A stretch of DNA of 64,000 nt from Hedera helix (taxonomy: Eukaryota; Streptophyta; Magnoliopsida; Apiales; Araliaceae), in contig OX359284.1 in assembly GCA_947179155.2 (NCBI GenBank), forward strand, positions 8,682,432-8,746,431. The letters run 5' to 3'. A model generated the notes under the pieces. That model had not been told where the DNA came from. It saw nothing but the letters and a program-made list of their open reading frames with translations, and did not search any database. A program made the translations under genes and the position numbers. Shown piece by piece: positions 51,523 through 63,240 of this stretch. Each line of letters opens with the position of its first letter. Positions within the stretch are counted from its first letter, which is position 1.

Positions 51523-52250
51523 ATTAAGGTCATTTTACAAGCTTTAATGAAGGGTAGTTTGGTCATTTTATAGCTTAGTTAGGTTACTAGTTAGTTTGGT
51601 TAGATTGTAACTTGGTTTAGTACATAGTTTGGTTACCATAACTTAGTTACACCTAACCTAGTTTAATTACAACTAAATACCATTCAACTTTGTTCATTTC
51701 TAAGTATTTTGGTTAGTAGACTTTTACTATTCATCGGTTGACTTTTTGTATTTCTGCCGTATAATTTTTGTATTATTCTCGTATTATTTTTGTATACTTT
51801 TCGTATTTATAAATAGTGATTTCCTAGGGTTTAGGTTATAACTCTTAGGGTTTAACCCTAGTTTAGGTTTTAACCCTAGCTTAGGGTTTAGGTTATAAAT
51901 TTTTTTCAATTTAAGTTTTAACCTTAAATTAACTTCTTAATTTTAATAAGTGTTAAGGTTAACTACTTGAACTAAAACACAAAATTCTACACATAGAAAA
52001 ATTCTATAACACATTTGAAGCTCAATTCAAACTTTATTAATCATATAACACATAGTTTAGGTTAAAAGTTTAACCTCTAGTCGTATATGATCCTATCTAC
52101 GAGTCGTTTTATGTCTTTACTTAACTTAACAGATACCCGAACAATTATTCTAAGGAATTCGTTTTAACCATAGCTAGGTTTTTAATTAATCACCTTTACA
52201 TAATTGTTTAAGATTATATTATCTACCTTTGAAATATTTGGGATATTACA
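51523..52250 (-). mobile_element. Antisense LTR fragment with telomere-like motifs
   Basis: The plus strand ends AATATTTGGGATATTACA at 52250 (element start TGTAATATCCCAAATATT), inside the protease frame of the antisense gag-protease pseudogene. It is the inverse relative of 17900-18350. Its left part is cut at 51523 by the plus-strand LTR, and its remainder is not recognisable left of 43081. The five bases after it are CTTTT. Confidence 0.72.
51826..51898. repeat. Telomere-like TTTAGGG motifs inside LTR
   Basis: AGGGTTTAGG, TTAGGGTTTAACCCTAG and related words occur several times, inverse to 18041-18111. They are LTR-borne and degenerate. Confidence 0.75.
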
Positions 52251-52255
52251 CTTTT

Positions 52256-53866
52256 TGAGTATCTACAATATGTGCTAGATAACCTACACAACCCTTTCTC
52301 AATAACTTCTTGGCCTGCATCATCGTCAAACAATATGATTGTCTACGAGATGTGTTACCATAAAATACTACCTTACACTAACTCGTGGTCTGAAGGTTAA
52401 CACTTTTCTTCTGATAGTAAATCACTGCCCCATAATTATATAACCAGTTCATCCCTAATATCACATCAAACTCTCCCAATATTATCAGGATTAAATCTAT
52501 CAGCAACTTATACCCTCTGTGCAATAATTTCTATGTACAACTTCTACAAGGATCACTTCTTTATTTGCCACTTCTATATTCAAATGATGCTCTAATCCTT
52601 CTTGGGGTAAATTCAATCGTTTAGCAAACTCTTCCGATATAAAAGAACAGGTAGCACCCTAATCAAACAACACATAGGCATATATGTTATTGATCGGTAT
52701 AATACCTGACATGAAGTCCTCTTAAGCTACCTCATCCTGGACCGTCATTTTGAATGTCCCCTTAGTTGGTCAATTAGGTTGTACAGGTCAGTCAATCGCT
52801 AACTTGCTTCTGCCTCATTTGTTACCACTTCCACCATTCATCCCCTTCTTCGGCCAATCCTTAATTTGATGCTCTGTTGACCCACAAGCGAAACATCCCC
52901 GGATTTTGGCAATGTGGTGAAATATGCACCTCCTAGCCGCAATTATAACAGACATTTCGTCCTTTTCAACATTCTCTTATGTGATTTTTCCCATATTTTG
53001 AACATGCCTTAGCCTTTTTCTTGAATCCTCCATGCGTACTCCCCATCGGATCATTGTTGTTGGTGGTGGTTTGGTTGTTGTCCAATTTCCTTTTTCCAAA
53101 ATTGCTTCCACCACTACTGTTTTCTCCTCGATTATCTCATTCACTCTTCTTATTCTTCTTATCTTTATTGTACTGGCTTAAGGCCTCACTTCCTTCATAA
53201 ACTATAATGGCCTTCTCCAACAGACTTCTAAAAGAATCAATCTGAAAAATAGATACCTTGCAGTACAACCATAACTTTAAACCCTGTTCAAAGGGACGTA
53301 CTTTTTGCTCTTCTATATCTACATGGTATGGTGCAAAACGTGTTATTTCATTGAAATTGGCCGCATACTACACCACTGACATCTCCCCTTGCTTCAACTA
53401 TAGAAATTCCACATCAATTCGGTTCTGCATACTTTTTGGAAAATAATTTTTGAAAAATAACTCTTTAAATTTGTCCTACAGTATAATCCCTTCTCCAGTT
53501 CTTTGTTGATTCGCCTCCCACCAGAAATTGCTTCCCCTTTCATCATATACGTGGCGAATGCTATCTTTAATCTTCTTCCACACGTGCAATAATGAATGCC
53601 TTCTTTATTTCTTTTACCAAAAGCTGGGCTTCAATCGGATCGGTTGTGCTCCTAAACACCGGGGGGTCCTACTTTTTTAGAATCTTTAAGTTAGTTACCA
53701 GAGCTGCTGGGGGATTTCGGTTTAGATTAGTAGGCTCTTGATTTCTTCCCTGTAAGGCACCTTCTAATAATTCTACTAATCTCTGCATCGGGTCTCTCTG
53801 ATCTCCTTCGTTGTTCACATATTCTTCTTGTGTGGGTTATGCTGGTTGTCTACATCTGGGTGGCAT
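52256..53866 (-). pseudogene. Ty3-gypsy gag-protease pseudogene of element C2
   Basis: The reverse strand starts MPPRC at 53866. Gag core: QRLVELLEGALQGRNQEPTN, AFATYMMKGEA, WWEANQQRTGEGI, ELFFKNYFPKSMQNRIDVEF, LKQGEMSVV-YAANFNEITR and FEQGLKLWLYCKVS. A CCHC-type knuckle segment (CYNCG...H..C.N) is near 52890-52960. The aspartic protease reads LFD-GATCSFISEEFAKRLN, with a stop where Ser usually follows Asp, and ends EFDVILGMNWLYNYGAVI and LLRKGCVGYLAHIVD. The frame is cut by an LTR at 52250. Stops and frameshifts are spread through it. The type is the Tekay/Del-like chromovirus gag-PR. Confidence 0.88.
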
Positions 53867-54236
53867 TTTCTTTTTAATAAAAACTTAATATTATTACCTC
53901 ATTATATTCCTTAAATATTTACCATTAACACAACAATGTAAACAACACATTTAATATAAAAAAAACATTTATATTCATATGCCAATGGTTAGTACATCAT
54001 ACACCTTATAGCACACTGCTATAAACGTCATCATTTATCCCCTAATATAACAAAAGGTGGGGATCTACTAACATACTACCCTCTATCCAATTCAAAAGTT
54101 GGGTGTTCACGTACTATCCCATATAAGTGTTTGTGATTTACATCACATAATTTCCCTATAATAAACAAAAGTAGGGATCGTCATACTATATGTACATAAT
54201 GATACGTAATACCAAATACATCAACAAAACAATCTA
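53867..54236 (-). other. Leader between ORF0 and gag of element C2
   Basis: A non-coding AT-rich leader of about 370 bases. Three 'AAAGGTGGGGATCTAC'-like words (near 54051, 54103, 54166) match the triplet at 19198-19290 in C1. Confidence 0.55.
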
Positions 54237-54355
54237 TCAGTGCATGCCATGCTCCATAAAGCTTTCTTACTCAAGCTGACCCATATGGATCGCCAGATAT
54301 TTGCTTATAGTGTGATGAGACTGCCCCACCCCTGCTGGATAATGACGAATACCAT
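54237..54355 (-). pseudogene. ORF0 of element C2, C-terminal part
   Basis: The reverse strand reads NNGIRHYPAGVGQSHHTISK then HMGQLE, a stop, and ESFMEHGMH with a final stop at 54237. The GQSHHTIS box aligns with GQTCHTIS in the third copy and CQTQRTIS in C1. It is separated from the N-terminal part (56022-56633) by the D solo LTR. Confidence 0.75.
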
Positions 54356-56016
54356 TGTTGGGTATTTTCTATATGAATATATGCGTGCAAATATACATGG
54401 TCAACAAGTAATAAAGTAATAAAGTAAAGTATCGTTCTAACAGATAATTAAATAATAATAATTACCAAACACTAATTTTATATCAACTTAATTTTATTTA
54501 AACAATCGCAATTTAATTAATAAAATAAAACTAATTACAATTACTAACTAAATTAAACTACTGAAAAAGATTAAATCAAATTAAAAATAGTCAATATCAT
54601 AATTTTTCTCAATGTTTCATTTAAATCTCTTCACTCCATTTTTAATTAATTAATTGTGATAAATTGTTAATCAATAATTCTTTATAATATTTATATGCAC
54701 CTTTCGATGATCACATAAATAATTTCATTTAAATTTGACACAAAGGCAACAGAATTAAATAGAGCACCCTAATTAACTAACTCACTATATCTCTATGTGA
54801 ATTACAATTAAAAAAGATTTAAAGCGCATATTCTCTTAAGGTTACATATGGCATATAGGTACATCTCTATCCTATACATGAATCATGAATTACATCAACG
54901 CAGAAAATACAAACATATGTCATCATATTCAGATATAAATTTATAATCTATCTTTCAATTTCATATAAATTATCCCAATAACTAATCACAATTAATTAAT
55001 ACATTAATGAACAAAATAATTAATTAGGTCTAAACACTATAATCCATTCGTCAACTTCATATAGATTACCAGATTAATTAATGCAAATAATTAAAAACTT
55101 GAACACACAAAATATGATAAACAATTCAATTATAATCAATTTAACTAAAAAGAACATAAATTAATTTAAATTGTACATTGGGTTCAATTGCAATCTAAAA
55201 TAAAAATTAGTTCATAATTAAATTATTAATTAACCACAACTAATTTAGCATATTAAAATTACTAAAATAAAAGTAAATTAAAAGAAATCAAATTTGTGTT
55301 GATATCCATCTGTCACTCGGATGACGGTTTCTCATTCTGAAGTTCCGCCTTCAATTCTTGAATCATTCGCGTTGAATATTTGTTTCTAAACTAATAAAAT
55401 AAATCTACTCTATTCTATATTATGTTAATAATCTGTTAATGTATTGAGAACAAGTCTATAATAGTATATTTATAGGAGTATATTAATAATCCTAAGCATT
55501 AGTGAAAAAGAACTCTAATTTGGAATTAAATTAAAGCAAGAAATCGCGAATAATCTTGTTTCCAGTAATTTTGCGCTAGCCAAGCACTGCATTCGCTCAA
55601 ATCTGGTCAAAATGCCCACATCCAATCAAAGCCCGGTCCATTCCTCTAACCTGTTCCACCTGGCTAGCGCCCATTGCGCACTTTTACTTCTTCACAGCCC
55701 AAAACGTCGTCGTATTAGACCGGTCGCCTGATGATTCATTTACTTGTGCGTATTGCGCTGCTGACTTTCTTCGGTATTTACAAAATTGTCACCAGTGCTG
55801 GTTATTTACCAAGATGTCACCAGCCTTCTTTATTTACTATTTTGCCACCAAGGTTCAATTTCCTACAAAATTAAATATAAATTAATTAAAAATAAATAAA
55901 AATAATATTAAAATATTAAAAATAATAATAATAAATAAAACACCTAAAATACTTAAAAACTCATAAATAATTAAGTCTAAAAATATATAATAAATACGTA
56001 TAAAATTCCATTATCA
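54356..56016 (-). mobile_element. Family-D solo LTR, 1.66 kb, nested in ORF0
   Basis: On the plus strand it begins TGTTGGGTATTTTC and ends CCATTATCA (element sense TGATAATGG...CCCAACA). It is flanked by ACCAT (54351-54355) and ATCAT (56017-56021), a 4/5 match. It is homologous to the D 3' LTR at 25901-27395 ('acttaaaaactcataaataattaa', CGTCGT palindrome half-sites near 55688, an antisense TATA box). The two sides join as one ORF0 frame once it is set aside, which proves the insertion. Confidence 0.9.
55467..55474 (-). promoter_or_regulatory. TATA box (reverse strand TATAAATA) of D solo LTR
   Basis: The plus strand TATTTATAGG is conserved with 26742-26749 in the other D copy. Confidence 0.6.
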
Positions 56017-56021
56017 ATCAT

Positions 56022-56633
56022 TCATCCATCTCTCAAATGTTGTGCTAAATGTATAACTCATCTTGTTCACCTTTCTTCTTTTGCCTCTCACCTCCTTCTC
56101 AAGATCATTCACTCTATCATTAGCATCCTCCCACATCTTCTTCAGTTAAATACGCTCAGCTACCTCTCACTCTAGCTGGTCTCTGGTGGCCTCCATCTCG
56201 GCCTGAAAACTCTGCACATAATGCTCTACCTGATCTAACTTTCCTACCAGCTCTTCATTCTAAGCCAACAAGTGATATACTATTGCCCCCAACTAAATAG
56301 TGGCCTCTCAACAACCCAGAATCTCTATCTCGAGCTCCTAAACTCTATCTTGGCGCTCTTGGACCTCACCCTGAAGCTCCTGGACTCTGTCCTCCAACTC
56401 AATAATGCGGTCAGCATACTCCCCTAATAGTTTGTCCTAAAATGTAGCATACTTTGGGGATCCTCCCTCAAATCCCTCAACTAGAATCTCATTTGGATTT
56501 GACTCCTCCCTCTCATCAGGGTCTATCTCCGGCTCAAATCCCTTTATTGGGCTACTACTAGAATAGACTCTATTATGTGAATGTCTTGTGGCTCATCCTC
56601 TATGACTCGGGTAAGCTCATCCATCTCTGGCAT
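56022..56633 (-). pseudogene. ORF0 of element C2, N-terminal acidic and coiled-coil part
   Basis: The reverse strand begins MPEMDELTRVIEDEPQDIH at 56633 (compare MPEVGQF...VKDEPCDIL in C1). It continues with an acidic segment and a long heptad-rich region: YADRIIELEDRVQELQGEVQ, NEELVGKLDQVEHYVQSFQ, AEMEATRDQLE, MWEDANDRVNDLEKEVRGKR, then SYTFSTTFERWM before the D insertion. Several stops are present. Together with 54237-54355 the span is about 245 codons, close to the 241 of C1. There is no known domain; a coiled-coil structural or Gag-accessory role is only a guess. Confidence 0.78.
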
Positions 56634-56861
56634 CCTACAACCACAAACACAAAACAAACAAATTATATCAGTATCTCGAAAGAAAAATATAAATTCATTA
56701 TATAGAATAAAAATATATTTCATGACACTAGTGACTCTTCATACCAAATCTACTGAAACTATCACGCAAAACTCAACATGAGTTTTATCTCCTTCTCTTC
56801 TCACTCTCTATTCTAATGTTATAGCCTAAGGATTCTCTTTTCTAAGGTTTATAACCTAGTG

Positions 56862-56873
56862 CTTTAATACCAA
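56862..56873 (-). other. Primer-binding site of element C2 (decayed iMet type)
   Basis: The reverse strand TTGGTATTAAAG lies next to the LTR start at 56876, a decayed form of the TGGTATCAGAG at 20270-20280. Confidence 0.75.
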
Positions 56874-56875
56874 CA

Positions 56876-58342
56876 TGTGATGTCTCTAAATTCAAGTACA
56901 TGTACCTCGAATCTAATGCTTCACGATCCAAATCATTCAACATACTAATAACAACTCATTACGGACTAATAGAAATATTTATATTGATATAACATAAATA
57001 TTTTTGTCCCAAGTCTCGCAACCATGAAAAATACACAACATAACTAAATCATAAGTTTTAATACAAATATCTAATATCATTGTCATAAATAATAACAAAA
57101 CAAAGTTATTCCGCATCCTTGCATTTTCCTTTATTTTTTCCTATAGCACTGCTTTGCTTGGTTTTGACAGTATCATTTAAGGTAAAGTAAGAATGAGCAA
57201 CGAGTTTGCTCAGTAAGTAATAAGCCAACAAGAATAAATACTCATGCTCAAGGTTTAATACTATCAGAATTAGAGAAATTGAAGGCAGATTATAAAGTGA
57301 ATTGAATGAACTGATGACAAATACCTTTAATTATTTCAAGATCAGAACAACATTATTACTGAGTGGTAACTATAGACCATGAACTCTTACAAGGATTAAC
57401 AGTATTTCACTAAAAAATTCTTAAGAAATAAGTACAGTAGGTGATCAATCTAAAGTACTCTATGTTTTGCATAACACTCATATTCAATAATTGCGCGCAG
57501 TTGGTTCCCCGGCATAAAGTAATTTCCCCTACTATGAGGGTTATTCATCTATTTAACGAAGGGTTTAAAAAAAATAATGTTTTCCAAAATGTCAACCGAA
57601 AGCATTTTTATCAAAACAAAAAATTACCATGAATGTTTTAACAATGATTTCTAAAATACCATTCAAAAGGGTTTTATAAAGATAAATCTTTTCAAATCAA
57701 ATTATTTCTAAAAAATGGCACTCAAATGCATTTTATTCAAATCAAAAGAGTTCTGAAATGTAGACTAAAGAAATTTTATGAAAACAAATGTTGAAACAAA
57801 TTTTTTCCTTAAAATCAAATCCTTCGTGCATAGGTTCTAAGAGGTTTGAAGTTGCTTTTAACATAACGCAATTCTCACGATTTCAATTCCAAAGTTAAGT
57901 GGCGATAGTCTAGATTTTTTACTAAATCACACAAACATACACACATACACACACATATTCCTATGTCAAAGACGTTTTAAGGAAAGCATTAAGAAAGCAG
58001 TAACTGTAATTTCATGGAAGTCGAGGGGTGCCTAACACCTTCTCCTCGTTTAAGCAAGCCCCGGAACTCTATAAATCTCGGTTGTAGACCAATTATTCGA
58101 AGTCATATATGGGTCATCTCGATTTACGAAAACATAAAATTCGGATGAGTTAGTACATCCATTTAAACCTATACCAACTGCCGGCTTTGGTCAATTGGCC
58201 CATCATATAAATTAACCTTTCAAAACCCCGTCAATATTTATTCTGACTTTTACTAAAAACACTATTTTAACGAAACAAATAATAACATAATAAGATAAAA
58301 AAGAGCACTTTAGGGAAAGACCAACTTTCCCCGGCGTCGACA
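56876..58342 (-). mobile_element. 5' LTR of element C2, 1.47 kb
   Basis: The plus strand begins TGTGATGTCTCTAAATTC beside the PBS and ends GGCGTCGACA at 58342 (element start TGTCGACGCCGGGG), where it interrupts the gag frame of the next element right after ATYMM. Landmarks: 'gagcaacgagtttgctcag' near 57194, 'ccctactatgagggtt' near 57528, and a 'ggggtgcctaacaccttc' segment near 58024. The following five bases, TCATG, are the expected duplication; the partner would lie at the lost 3' LTR end. Confidence 0.75.
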
Positions 58343-58659
58343 TCATGTAAGTTGCAAATATTGTCTTTTAGTCCTCCCCGACCTTGGCTATCCCAAAAGC
58401 CTTCTCCATTTCCCTTACCCATGCTTGAGCCTCAAATGGTTCTATGATTCCCCTAAATTCTAGAGTCCATACATTTTTGAAATCTTTAAATGTAGTTACT
58501 AGTGCAACCGGGGTTTTGATAACAGTTCTATTCTAAAGGGCTTGCATTATTAAATCTACAAATTGTTGAAGGGGATTAGGTTCACGATATTCGTACTATT
58601 GTTCATGTTACTCTTGGCACTTCGTTAACTTGTCTTATTCGTGGTCATCCCCGTGGCAT
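58341..58659 (-). pseudogene. gag fragment of element C3
   Basis: The reverse strand opens MPRG at 58659, then reads ALVTTFKDFKNVWTLEFRGI, EPFEAQAWVREMEKAFGIAK and FATYMM, aligning with the C2 gag (AALVTNLKILKK, DPIEAQLLVKEIKKAFIIAR, FATYMM). It is truncated by the C2 LTR. Frameshifts and stops occur in the first 60 codons. Confidence 0.82.
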
Positions 58660-58897
58660 TTTTTTTCATAAAATATAACACATTATTATTAAAACATTAT
58701 TTACAAAAGTATACACATGAAACATTTATATAAAACACACTTATATTATTTAGCATATTGCTTTGTACATAAAGATTTACATATCCCATATTTATAAATC
58801 AAAATTTTGGAATACTAGATTTTACACAATTTTACTATCTTTTATCAACTATATATATAAATACATTTCATAGGGCATTTCTAATGGCGCCATTATA
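58660..58897 (-). other. Leader between ORF0 and gag of element C3
   Basis: About 240 bases of AT-rich non-coding sequence ('aaaattttggaatactagatttt' near 58801 resembles the leader triplet words of C1/C2). No other feature was seen. Confidence 0.5.
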
Positions 58898-59456
58898 CTA
58901 TTTGAATATCATACGAGTTTCAAGGTCTCTACTAATAGTATGGCAAGTCTGTCCCCATTCCACTAGATGATACTCCATCCTGTCTTGCAGTCGCCAAAAT
59001 AAAACCATGTAAGAATACCGTGCACGATCTATTCTTCTTCTAGAAATTCTTAACTCTCCCTCTATCTCATCTATTATATGTTCTGTTTCGATGCGGTCAT
59101 CCATCTCCATTTCCCACAAGGCCTCTAATTCCCTATTTTTTTCCTCTAATTGTTCGAACCTATTTTTTAAGGCCCAATTCCTATTCAGTATGTCTTGCAC
59201 CACAACATAAGCATCCTCTAAGGCTGGTCCTATTCCTTCAAATGCTTCATCCTCCTCAACGATAGGCGCCTCATCATTTGCAATGTACCCTGAATCTATA
59301 TGATCCCACGCGGGATCTTCTTCTAGTTCGTCCTAAGGATCCCCCGGTGTCCTCTATTAGTTCTACTGTAGGTGCCTCCTCGCCTACCATTGGTTTTGTT
59401 ATAGGTGCAATCTGGGGTACTTCATAAATATCTATAACTATCTCTTCCTCGACCAT
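58898..59456 (-). pseudogene. ORF0 of element C3: acidic N-terminus plus coiled coil, best preserved copy
   Basis: The reverse strand starts MVEEEIVIDIYEVPQIAPI at 59456. Near 59345 a G-run length change shifts the frame; the following frame reads ELEEDPAWDHIDSGYIANDE then APIVEEDEAFEGIGPALEDA, and continues without stop to 58898. The coiled coil NRNWALKNRFEQLEEKNREL, EALWEMEMDDRIETEHIIDE and EGELRISRRRIDRA (about residues 90-150) is followed by SYMVLFWRLQDRMEYHLVEW and GQTCHTISRDLE. The length is about 186 codons. Only one frameshift and about one stop are seen, far fewer than in neighbouring pol remnants. There is no recognised domain; it sits between the PBS (59722) and gag. Confidence 0.8.
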
Positions 59457-59721
59457 CTTACAATAACATAAAAATAACTTACTTAGTACATCAATAAATT
59501 AAAATGTACAGTTTAAAATAATTAACTAAATAACTTAACAGAGAATTTAAATCAAATTAATAATTATTATTATTATTCTTATTATGATTGATTTTTTTAT
59601 ATTCTTATTTTTATTTTTGTTTACACAAGAACTCTATTTGAGTTCTCTTCTTGTTGCCTCTTACTAGATTCATACTAGGCTATATACTAAGGTCCTCTAA
59701 CCTAAGGGTTATAACCAACTA

Positions 59722-59732
59722 CTCTAATACTA
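59722..59732 (-). other. Primer-binding site of element C3 (decayed iMet type)
   Basis: The reverse strand TAGTATTAGAG differs by two bases from TGGTATCAGAG and lies 3 bases from the LTR end at 59736. Confidence 0.7.
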
Positions 59733-59791
59733 TTATGTAATGCCCCTAAATCAGTGTACTAGCTCATCAGACTTGGTGCACTACTATTCAT

Positions 59792-60991
59792 CCACACACA
59801 TGCTCACACGATCCTGATCGAACCTACATCAAATGAGACAAAGCTTATCAGATACTTGGCTAAAGGGAATGATTCAATTCAAATCGTTATCAAGATCTAT
59901 GTTGAAGAGTTTGAGGAAAACCTTAATGGATGGATTTCAAGCTATTTGGCTAAAGTTTATTCAAGGGTGCTTAAATTGGAGCTTAATTCAAGGCCAATTC
60001 AAGTACGGAGGGTTCATCAAATGATTCAAAGTATTCAGGTTGAAAAATACTTCAAGGAAGTTCTGGATAGAAACTTTGATCAATGTTTTCACATCTTAGA
60101 TCACGTTTTCTTGGCTTGGAGCATGGATGTTATTGTATAGATCATCGAGAGCTTTGATTTGATAGGTTGCATGTCATGTAACTCTTCTCGAACCAAAAGT
60201 TATGGTCATTTTACCAAAGGACGTGGGACCAGAAAATAGGTATGCGTCCCGACGGGGAAATTTAGCCTAAAGGCTGCGCCCCGGTGAAAATATACAGAGG
60301 GGTCTATGTCCGGTGCATGAAAAATATATTGAAAAGTGCACCCCAACAAATTTATGCATAATGTAATAAAGAAAAGGGCCTACCCCAGCGGAGGAAATGG
60401 CCTGGAAAAATGCGCCCTAATGCATGGGCGTGGATACGTATTTATTTAATTTGACGTGTTTTTTTTAATGTTTTCGTATTCTAATTAGGATTTTGTTACC
60501 TTATTTAACTAGGTTTCTTTTGTAATATTATTTCCTATTAATTGTAGGATTAGGAACACAAATAAGTACTATAAATAAGGATCAAATGCTATTGTAAACA
60601 TTGAACATTTTTCTATTAATTAGATTATTGTGAGATTTTCTCATGTTTTGGTTCTTTAAGAATTTTTAAGTTATTCTTAGTGTTCTTTGAGATTCAAATT
60701 GACTTATCATTCAACAATCCATAGTTGGGTGTGACATCTTCTACCATACATCAAGCGTTGATTGTACCATGATTTATGTCACTTTATAGACAATAAGTTA
60801 AGGTGTCGTTGGTATTCCATTCAACACAATTATCCTTACACAAACAATTATACCATGGTTCTTGCTTCTAATTAAGTAATCGACAGGATGAGGTGTTGTG
60901 TGTGTTCCACAATGCAACTTGACTAGAAAACGATCTGGGCAATATTTACCTCACGCAAGCATACCGTAGACCTTATCATATGCTAAGTAGT
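59792..60991 (+). mobile_element. Unclassified 1.2-kb insertion with its own TATA box
   Basis: It breaks the C3 LTR between parts that are adjacent in C2. TATTCAT occurs at both edges (59785-59791 and 60992-60998), a possible 7-bp duplication. It carries 'tgcgccccggtg' near 60277, TATAAATA at 60570, and a 94-codon plus-strand ORF (59856-60140, ...NGWISSYLAKVYSRVLKLEL...) with no recognised domain. No clear LTR ends or inverted repeats were found at the edges. The GC-rich words recall the LTR family at 9634. Confidence 0.5.
60570..60577 (+). promoter_or_regulatory. TATA box (TATAAATA) in the insertion
   Basis: The context 'agtactataaataaggatcaa' is like the plus-strand LTR promoters at 18549 and 40644. 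Confidence 0.5.
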
Positions 60992-62880
60992 TATTCATAT
61001 AAGCTAAGTTACATCATACATTAAATATTTACATTATTTACATATTTTTGCCCAGGTCTTACATACACAATACAAACTAATACATTAGTTTCCAAAATAT
61101 TACATCATTAATATTTATTTAAAGGTAACATAATTATTTATAGCTCTTCCTTGCTTACTTTTGCCTTTTCCCTTATCATTTATACCTAAACCTTCGAGTC
61201 CCTCAATCTTAGTTGTAAATATAGAATTTTATGCAAGAGAAGGCAACTAATTTGCTTAGCAAGTATAACATTTTAAAATAAAAACAAACTAGAAACAAAT
61301 CAATATTTAGAGATCTAATAAAAATTAAGATTATCGATAATTCAAGGAATTTAAAGGAAATCTCTTTACAGGATAATAAACATTAAATTCTCAAACGAAA
61401 TTAAATTGTTGGAATTACAAAATTTATTAAACGTTCGTAAAAAAAACTATTGAAAATTATTGAGTAATCGTAGGAACCCTGAACATTTTATATGGCATTC
61501 GACTGAGAACTTTTTTCCCAGAGTTTCATTAGGGGATCATCCTAATATCACCCTATGTTACGTATAACATCTTACTCACGCTGTATTTTTACAGCTTATG
61601 TCGATTACCCGACCATAACATAATACCCCTATTTTTAGGGTTATTCGTACTCAGTCTTAACATAGGAATCCGCACAAAAAAAAATTGGATTGGATAATAT
61701 AGCTCCAAAGAATCATAAACAATTCAATAAATAGAAAAATAACAACTGAGTTTAACCAAACAAATGGCACAAACTCCTTTTACAAACGGTCCACGAAGCA
61801 TTATGAAAATAATTTGTAGTTCAATAAAGAACAAATTTCAAATGCACAGTAGTGCGAGAACTTGCCTGTTTTGTCTGTACTTTCCTTGCTTAAATTATTT
61901 TCTATCTCCAAGTGGTAACGTATACCATTCAAAAGGACTTATTTAGTTAATTAATAGTTCTCTTCGGTAAATATGTATAACTCTGTTTCGGTACTTTGCA
62001 ATACCGCAATTATGATTTAATTGTCATTTTATACCATTTTCACGAGTTATGTTAGAAATTATATTTTTACCCTTAACTAACTTTTAAATATTATTTCCCT
62101 TATTTATTCCAAAAATGATATTTTACATTTTTCAGCTTAATTAATTTAAGTTTTATTTTCATACCCGTATATAACTTCTTCTTCTTTTTATCTTAAACTC
62201 ACTTAAACATCTTATTAAATTTTTTCCTTTTAACCTGACGTTTCAAATTATTTAACAAATTTTCTAGAATTCTTTTAGATTTTTCTCAAATTATTTTAAT
62301 ATTTATTTTATAGCTATTTTTGATGAAAATTTCTAAAATCTTTAAAATCGAAATTAATTCCAAAAATTCTGAAATTTATACAGTAACTCAATATCATCAC
62401 AGAGTCTATCATATTTTTTTCAAAAATTTTCCATGTATCAAAATCTAATTATTCTAGTTTTAGGATTCTAAACACACAAAATTTTCAAAATTCGAAATAC
62501 ACCAAGAGTTCTGTTCATTACAATTTTACGTTCAATTTTAGAGGTTTAACCCTTTTTCTAAAAATTTCAGTTTTCTTTAGTTTATATTAAATTTTCTAGA
62601 ACTCCAATTGAACTCAAATTTTCGGCAGCATCTCCCATATAATATCAACTTATATCCAAGAGTCCAAGGTCACCGTGCCCTCGAACTCTACCACAACAAA
62701 CCAACATAAACCAATAACCCATCTCCTCCTTATTTCAAGTTTTCACTTTTATTTCATTTAATTTCTTTCAAGATTTCTTGTTATCACTATTATAATACAT
62801 GAAATTTAAACTAAAGTATCTTCTAACTACATACATGTAACAAAAATTACATATAACATAAATAGATAAAGAATTAAAAT

Positions 62881-63240
62881 AGGGTTAGGGTTTATACCTT
62901 ACTAGATTTTGCTACCTTTCTTCTTTGCCTGCCTCCTCCCTTGTTGCTATATATTTTTTTCTTTCACTCACTTTCTCTCCCTCCTCTCTCTCAAAAAAAT
63001 GCTACAATTTGGTTGAAGTAGTGGGGGGTATTTATTGGCAACTCATTCGAACATGCTTGAAATTAATAAATTTGTTTCCTTTCTCTTTTTTTTTTTTTTT
63101 TTTTTTGTATTTCTTTTCTTCTTATCTTAATGAATGGCATCCTAAGGAAGCCTTGACAATCCTTATTCTGTCATTTTTGGCCGAGCCCCGTGTGTTTCAC
63201 ATGCATGGTTGAGATTTTTTTAAAAAGCTTTATTTGACTA
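62881..63240. other. Pyrimidine-rich/poly-T stretch within C3 LTR
   Basis: 'agggttagggtttatacctt' near 62881 is followed by 'ctctccctcctctctctc' and an 18-base T run near 63089. On the minus strand this is a GA-rich leader like those of other LTRs here. The plus-strand ORF through it is not credible. Confidence 0.45.

Noticed and set aside
43076..51527. TTTAG/ATTAA as duplication of the plus-strand LTR 43081-51522
   Set aside because: Only 3 of 5 bases match, which is not above expectation in AT-rich DNA.
52251..52255. CTTTT as duplication of the antisense LTR ending at 52250
   Set aside because: The partner LTR end could not be located left of 43081, so no duplication can be claimed.
58021..58110. 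'ggggtgcctaacaccttc' segment as a separate Ogre-type LTR
   Set aside because: The phrase resembles ones I associate with Ogre-like LTRs, but it lies inside the bounded C2 LTR and no separate termini are present.
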